DNA of 8,564 bases from Bacteroidota bacterium (lineage in GTDB: Bacteria; Bacteroidota; Bacteroidia; Chitinophagales; LD1), in assembly GCA_028288545.1 (NCBI GenBank), contig JAQBNQ010000504.1, positions 1-8,564 on the forward strand. Direction: 5' to 3'. Position numbers and translations under genes: made by a program. The notes under the pieces were generated by a model that saw only the letters and a program-made list of their open reading frames with translations, searched no databases and was not told where the DNA came from. Below are positions 5,597-8,564 of the stretch, one piece after another; the first letter of the stretch is position 1, and every line of letters starts with the position of its first letter.

Positions 5597-6088
5597 TTAA
5601 CCCAAATCCACAAATCTCGAAACGCTGGAGTTGTCTTTACATTCTTCCAATAACCTTACTATCGGTTTATTAAATACGGGGTGAACCAATTCCGCAGCTA
5701 TTTCATTTAATGGCACAAGTGTAAATCTCCTTTCCTGTATATAGGGATGGGGCACTTTTAATTCGGTCGTATCAATAATTTCATTGCCATAAAAAAGGAT
5801 GTCAATGTCAATAACCCTGGGGCCCCATTTTACGGTTTCAACTCTGCCGGTTTCTTTCTCAATGGTCTTAAGTTCGCCCAGTAATGTAGTTGCTGGTATA
5901 TTTGTGTCAATAAGTATTGCCTGGTTTAAGAATTTGCCCTGTTCCTTTAATCCCCAGGCCTCGGTTTCATAAAGGCCTGAGCGCTTTATCAATGCACCGC
6001 AGCGCAATTCAATTAATTGAATTGCCTTTAGCATATTTTGTTCCCTATTGCCTTCGTTGCTGCCCAGTAATAAATAAACCTTAGTCAT
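5597..6088 (-). CDS. folK: 2-amino-4-hydroxy-6-hydroxymethyldihydropteridine pyrophosphokinase (HPPK)
   Basis: FolK transfers pyrophosphate from ATP to 6-hydroxymethyl-7,8-dihydropterin, the step before dihydropteroate synthase in folate synthesis. The 163-residue length is normal. Hallmarks are YLLLGSNEGNRE at the N-terminus (5-16), LYETEAWG (39-46), then GRVETVKWGPRVIDIDILFYG (81-101), which holds the catalytic Arg82, Arg91 and the Mg-binding Asp94 and Asp96. PHPYIQERRFTLVPLNEIA (113-131) follows. These positions fall within one residue of the Escherichia coli enzyme. The ATG at 6088 is chosen because the family begins just before YLLLGSN. In-frame upstream codons (TTG at 6127, ATG at 6106) would add an unconserved hydrophobic lead. 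A GGGAGG lies one base before the ATG, too close to be a normal ribosome site. It is monocistronic, divergent from sppA. Confidence 0.96.
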   Translation of the reverse strand: MTKVYLLLGSNEGNREQNMLKAIQLIELRCGALIKRSGLYETEAWGLKEQGKFLNQAILIDTNIPATTLLGELKTIEKETGRVETVKWGPRVIDIDILFYGNEIIDTTELKVPHPYIQERRFTLVPLNEIAAELVHPVFNKPIVRLLEECKDNSSVSRFVDLG

Positions 6089-6094
6089 ACCTCC

Positions 6095-6102
6095 CAAAAG
6101 TA
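6095..6102 (-). promoter_or_regulatory. possible -7 box very close to folK
   Basis: On the minus strand the sequence reads TACTTTTG, matching TAnnTTTG, only six bases before the folK ATG. A TTTG lies 22 nt upstream, slightly longer than the usual 19-21. If used, the transcript would have almost no leader. The match could be chance, since this intergenic region is AT-rich. Confidence 0.25.
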
Positions 6103-6250
6103 TCATTAATGAACAAATCACAGGCAAATGCTAATACCGAAATTCAGTACTCGTTATTTAAAGCCAAATCGGTAATATTGCAGTCAAATAAAATTTAGCT
6201 CATCAATAATCGTCTAAGGACTTATTGTAGCGACCCTAAAAACATAATAC

Positions 6251-7999
6251 ATGAGACAGTTTTTTAAATACGTTTTTGCCACTATAGTTGGCTTGTTCCT
6301 ATTTGCCGTATTGGAGATAATTATTTTCATGGCCTTTATTTCTTCCGCCGGAAAAGAGAAAGCGGTGGTTGTTGAATCCAATTCGGTGCTGCGAATGAAC
6401 CTGAATTATACCATCCATGAAAAAGCAGATGATAATCCGTTTGCTTCTTTAGGCCTTGGCAATACCAAACTTAAAAAAGCGGTAGGACTTACCGATATCC
6501 GCGAAAGCATCAAAAGGGCAAAGACCGACGATAATATCAAAGGTATTTATCTTGAACTGGGCATTAACGAAAACGGCCTTGCTACTATTGAAGTTATCCG
6601 CCAGGCGTTGATTGATTTCAGAAAATCGGGCAAGTTTGTTTACGCCTACGGCGAAGTTGTTTCGCAAAAAAGTTACTACCTGGCAACTGCCGCCGATAAA
6701 ATATTCCTGAACCCTAATGGGGGCATGGAACTAAAAGGCTTTGGCCGCGAGATAATGTACTACAAAGGTATGTTTGATAAATTGGGTATTGAAGTTCAGG
6801 ATTTCCATTGCGGAGCTTTTAAAAGTGCTATTGAGCCTTATATCCGCACTAATATGAGCGAACCAAACCGCCAGCAATTAACTACTATCTACAATGATGT
6901 TTATGGCTTCTTCCTTAGCAATATTGCAAAAGAAAGGAAGATTGACAGCGCTGAACTGAACAATGTTATCAATAACCTTTTAGCCGAGACACCTGAAAAA
7001 GATAAGGACTTGAAACTGGTTGATGACGTGATGTACTACGATCAATTGGTTGATAAAATAAAAGAGAAGACCGGCACCGATAAAAAGAAAGACGTTGAGT
7101 TTATCGACCTGTCTAAATACGCGGCATCTGCCAGCAAGGAATTGAAGTCATCTAACAAAATTGCCCTGGTTTATGCCGAAGGAACTATCGTTGATGGCGA
7201 AGGAAAAGATGGTGAAATAGGAGGGGAGAGCTTCGCAAAATTGATCAGCAAGTTGAGAAAAGACGAAAAGATAAAAGCTATTGTTCTTCGTGTTAACTCG
7301 CCGGGTGGAAGCGCTCTTGCAAGTGATATTATGTGGAGAGAACTGATGCTTGCTAAAAAGGAAAAACCCCTGATCATTTCATTTGGCGATGTAGCAGCTT
7401 CAGGTGGTTATTATATCAGCTGTATGGGCGACAGGATTTTTGCCCAGCCAAATACAATTACCGGTTCAATTGGCGTATTTGGTTTAATCCCTAATGCTAA
7501 GAAGTTATTCAACGATAAATTAGGTATCACTTTCGACCAGGTAAAAGTTACTAAACACGGAGTACTGGGTGGAATTACAAGCCCGCTTGATGCAGAAGAA
7601 TCTGCTTTCGCACAACGCAACGTTGAGAAGACTTACCGCGAATTCAAACAACGCGTTGCTGATGGAAGAAAGAAAGATACTGCCTACATCGAAACAATTG
7701 CACAGGGAAGAGTTTGGACCGGTAACCAGGGCTTAGGTCTTGGATTAGTGGACGAGATAGGTGGGTTAGATGAAGCTATTGCTTACGCAGCCAAACAAGC
7801 TAACTTGAAAGACTACCGCATTAAAGAATATCCGGAAGAAAAATCCTTTGCCGAAAAGATAGCTCAAAGCTTTGGTGACGCAAAAGTACAATACATGAAA
7901 GATGAATTGGGCGAACAATACGAAGTGTACAAAACCCTGCAATGGGTTAAAAGTGCTAAAGGCGTTCAAGCCCGCATGGCTTACGACTTAGGGTTGTAA
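6251..7999 (+). CDS. sppA: signal peptide peptidase SppA, 67-kDa type
   Basis: A 582-residue inner-membrane serine protease that degrades signal peptides left after secretion. One N-terminal transmembrane segment (about residues 8-30) anchors it, with the rest in the periplasm. It has the long two-domain architecture of the Escherichia coli enzyme. The N-terminal domain carries the general-base lysine in GAFKSAIEPY (Lys191). The C-terminal domain carries VNSPGGSALASD (348-359) and the nucleophile in DVAASGGYYIS (Ser384). The motif NTITGSIGVFG (401-411) follows, and then GRVWTGNQGLGLGLVDEIGGLDEAI (486-510). Both catalytic residues are intact, so it should be active. It is divergent from folK. 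I see no strong TAnnTTTG box in front; the nearest is TAATATTG at 6173-6180 with one mismatch. No Shine-Dalgarno is present. Confidence 0.96.
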   Translation: MRQFFKYVFATIVGLFLFAVLEIIIFMAFISSAGKEKAVVVESNSVLRMNLNYTIHEKADDNPFASLGLGNTKLKKAVGLTDIRESIKRAKTDDNIKGIYLELGINENGLATIEVIRQALIDFRKSGKFVYAYGEVVSQKSYYLATAADKIFLNPNGGMELKGFGREIMYYKGMFDKLGIEVQDFHCGAFKSAIEPYIRTNMSEPNRQQLTTIYNDVYGFFLSNIAKERKIDSAELNNVINNLLAETPEKDKDLKLVDDVMYYDQLVDKIKEKTGTDKKKDVEFIDLSKYAASASKELKSSNKIALVYAEGTIVDGEGKDGEIGGESFAKLISKLRKDEKIKAIVLRVNSPGGSALASDIMWRELMLAKKEKPLIISFGDVAASGGYYISCMGDRIFAQPNTITGSIGVFGLIPNAKKLFNDKLGITFDQVKVTKHGVLGGITSPLDAEESAFAQRNVEKTYREFKQRVADGRKKDTAYIETIAQGRVWTGNQGLGLGLVDEIGGLDEAIAYAAKQANLKDYRIKEYPEEKSFAEKIAQSFGDAKVQYMKDELGEQYEVYKTLQWVKSAKGVQARMAYDLGL

Positions 8000-8030
8000 A
8001 CTAATGTTTATCCTTAGAGCGAGATTATCG

Positions 8031-8044
8031 GTATTGAGTAATAC
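8031..8044. repeat. short inverted repeat resembling the 1536-1616 heptad element
   Basis: GTATTGAGTAATAC forms a 5-bp stem with a GAGT loop. Its first ten bases occur identically at 1544-1553 and, inverted, at 1590-1599 and 1604-1613. Like the large element, it lies between two convergent genes. It may be a degenerate copy or a chance AT-rich match. The rest of the 109-nt gap (8000-8108) holds two small direct repeats (GGAAGATTT at 8049 and 8071; GAAACTG at 8080 and 8088) and nothing else I recognise. Confidence 0.4.
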
Positions 8045-8096
8045 TAAAGGAAGATTTATTTCATTAAGTGGGAAGATTTGAAACTGCGAAACTGGA

Positions 8097-8122
8097 TATA
8101 TAAAGGGTTCATCTTTTATATA
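8097..8122. terminator. weak AT-rich hairpin at the convergent gene ends
   Basis: TATATAAAG (8097-8105) pairs with CTTTTATATA (8113-8122) with one bulged base around a 7-nt loop. It overlaps the stop codon of the minus-strand gene at 8109-8111. On the plus strand it is followed by GTTGTTTT, so it could weakly terminate sppA transcripts. The stem is nearly all A-T pairs, so the call is tentative. Confidence 0.25.
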
Positions 8123-8564
8123 GTTGTTTTAGTTCAAGAAGGCCTTTTTGTTTTTTAGTGATGACCATTTCAGGGTCTTTTGTGTCCCAAATACCGTCGC
8201 AAAAGAAAGCATATAATTTGGTTGCATCCCAAGCCATCCTTTTAAAATGTCCTCGAAGATTAAATTTCAAATCAGAGTCGTGGAACTCATTATTTGGTGT
8301 TTCGTTTGTGTCTAGCATTTCAATTCCCGCAATTATGTCTTTTAAAAGCATTTCTGTTTTTTCTTGACCCCAGCCAATATTATTGTAAGGCATGGTTGTA
8401 TTTCTAGCAACAACTTTACTTGTTGAAAGTTCAGCGGTAATATGACTTAAATATTGCTCAAATAAAACAATTACGTCTAAAATAAAATCTTTATCCTGAA
8501 TGTAAAAGTCTCCGTTTTTTGAATCTAATTTTATTCTTTGGTCATTCTTCAAAACTCTAAATAA
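8109..8564 (-). CDS. unrecognised AT-rich protein, probably cut by the window edge
   Basis: I do not recognise this protein. From the right edge the frame is open to a stop at 8109-8111, giving at least 147 residues counted from a TTG at 8552. No in-frame ATG lies near that point and no stop precedes it in the window, so the true start is probably outside. The product has no signal peptide or membrane segment and looks cytoplasmic and helical. It has a patch of conserved-looking aromatics and charges (NLRGHFKRMAWDATKLYAFF, then CDGIWDTKDPEMV) and a Lys-rich end. GC content is about 32 %, clearly below the roughly 40-45 % of the other genes, which suggests recent acquisition or membership of a mobile accessory set. 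It is convergent with sppA. Function is unknown; I make no guess. Confidence 0.65.
   Translation of the reverse strand, partial: LFRVLKNDQRIKLDSKNGDFYIQDKDFILDVIVLFEQYLSHITAELSTSKVVARNTTMPYNNIGWGQEKTEMLLKDIIAGIEMLDTNETPNNEFHDSDLKFNLRGHFKRMAWDATKLYAFFCDGIWDTKDPEMVITKKQKGLLELKQLYKR

Noticed and set aside
6089..6127. N-terminal extension of folK from TTG 6127 or ATG 6106
   Set aside because: HPPK proteins begin just before the YLLLGSN block. The extra residues are unconserved and hydrophobic without forming a signal peptide.
6173..6180. TAATATTG as a promoter for sppA
   Set aside because: It has one mismatch to TAnnTTTG, no TTTG at the right spacing, and would leave a leader of about 65 nt. 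It is too weak to list as a feature.
1..8564. CRISPR array, tRNA/rRNA, transposon ends or a defence island
   Set aside because: I looked for repeat-spacer periodicity, tRNA-like clover arms, transposase motifs and toxin/nuclease signatures, and saw none. The gene content is mainly housekeeping and envelope functions.

Overview
The window looks like a chromosomal stretch of a member of the Bacteroidota, probably a Sphingobacteriales- or Chitinophagales-like lineage, though I cannot fix the order. The clues are two upstream matches to the Bacteroidota sigma-factor -7 box TAnnTTTG (one with a TTTG element exactly 19 nt further upstream), A-rich leaders with almost no Shine-Dalgarno sequences, a SWIB protein with a Lys/Ala-rich tail, and gene contents typical of that phylum. 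Sampled coding stretches are roughly 40-45 % GC; the last gene is only about 32 % GC.

Layout. Positions 1-46 hold what may be the last codons of an upstream plus-strand gene, followed by a terminator (73-104). Next come a DUF962/Mpo1-like membrane protein (141-605) and a secreted DUF1571 (LolA-like) protein with a LysM-like insertion (668-1537), both on the plus strand. They converge, across a striking heptanucleotide-built inverted repeat, on the minus-strand pair pyrR-pyrB (3111-1619) for pyrimidine synthesis. Divergent from pyrR is a small SWIB-domain protein with a histone-H1-like tail (3305-3634), which ends in a canonical terminator. Then come a secreted ankyrin-repeat protein (minus, 3741-4331), a DAO-family FAD oxidoreductase (plus, 4414-5553), folK (minus, 5597-6088), sppA (plus, 6251-7999) and an AT-rich unrecognised gene running off the right edge (minus, 8109 onward).

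How the genes relate. Only pyrR-pyrB is a convincing operon; the first two plus-strand genes may be another. Elsewhere orientation alternates gene by gene, so this is a set of independently expressed housekeeping or envelope functions (pyrimidine and folate synthesis, signal-peptide degradation, chromatin-like DNA binding) rather than one pathway. I see no CRISPR array, transposase, tRNA, rRNA, phage gene or defence cluster, and no convincing new multi-gene system. The most interesting points are the LysM-like insertion in the DUF1571 protein, the heptad hairpin between convergent genes, the apparent lack of room for PyrR-type attenuators, and the AT-rich orphan at the right end.
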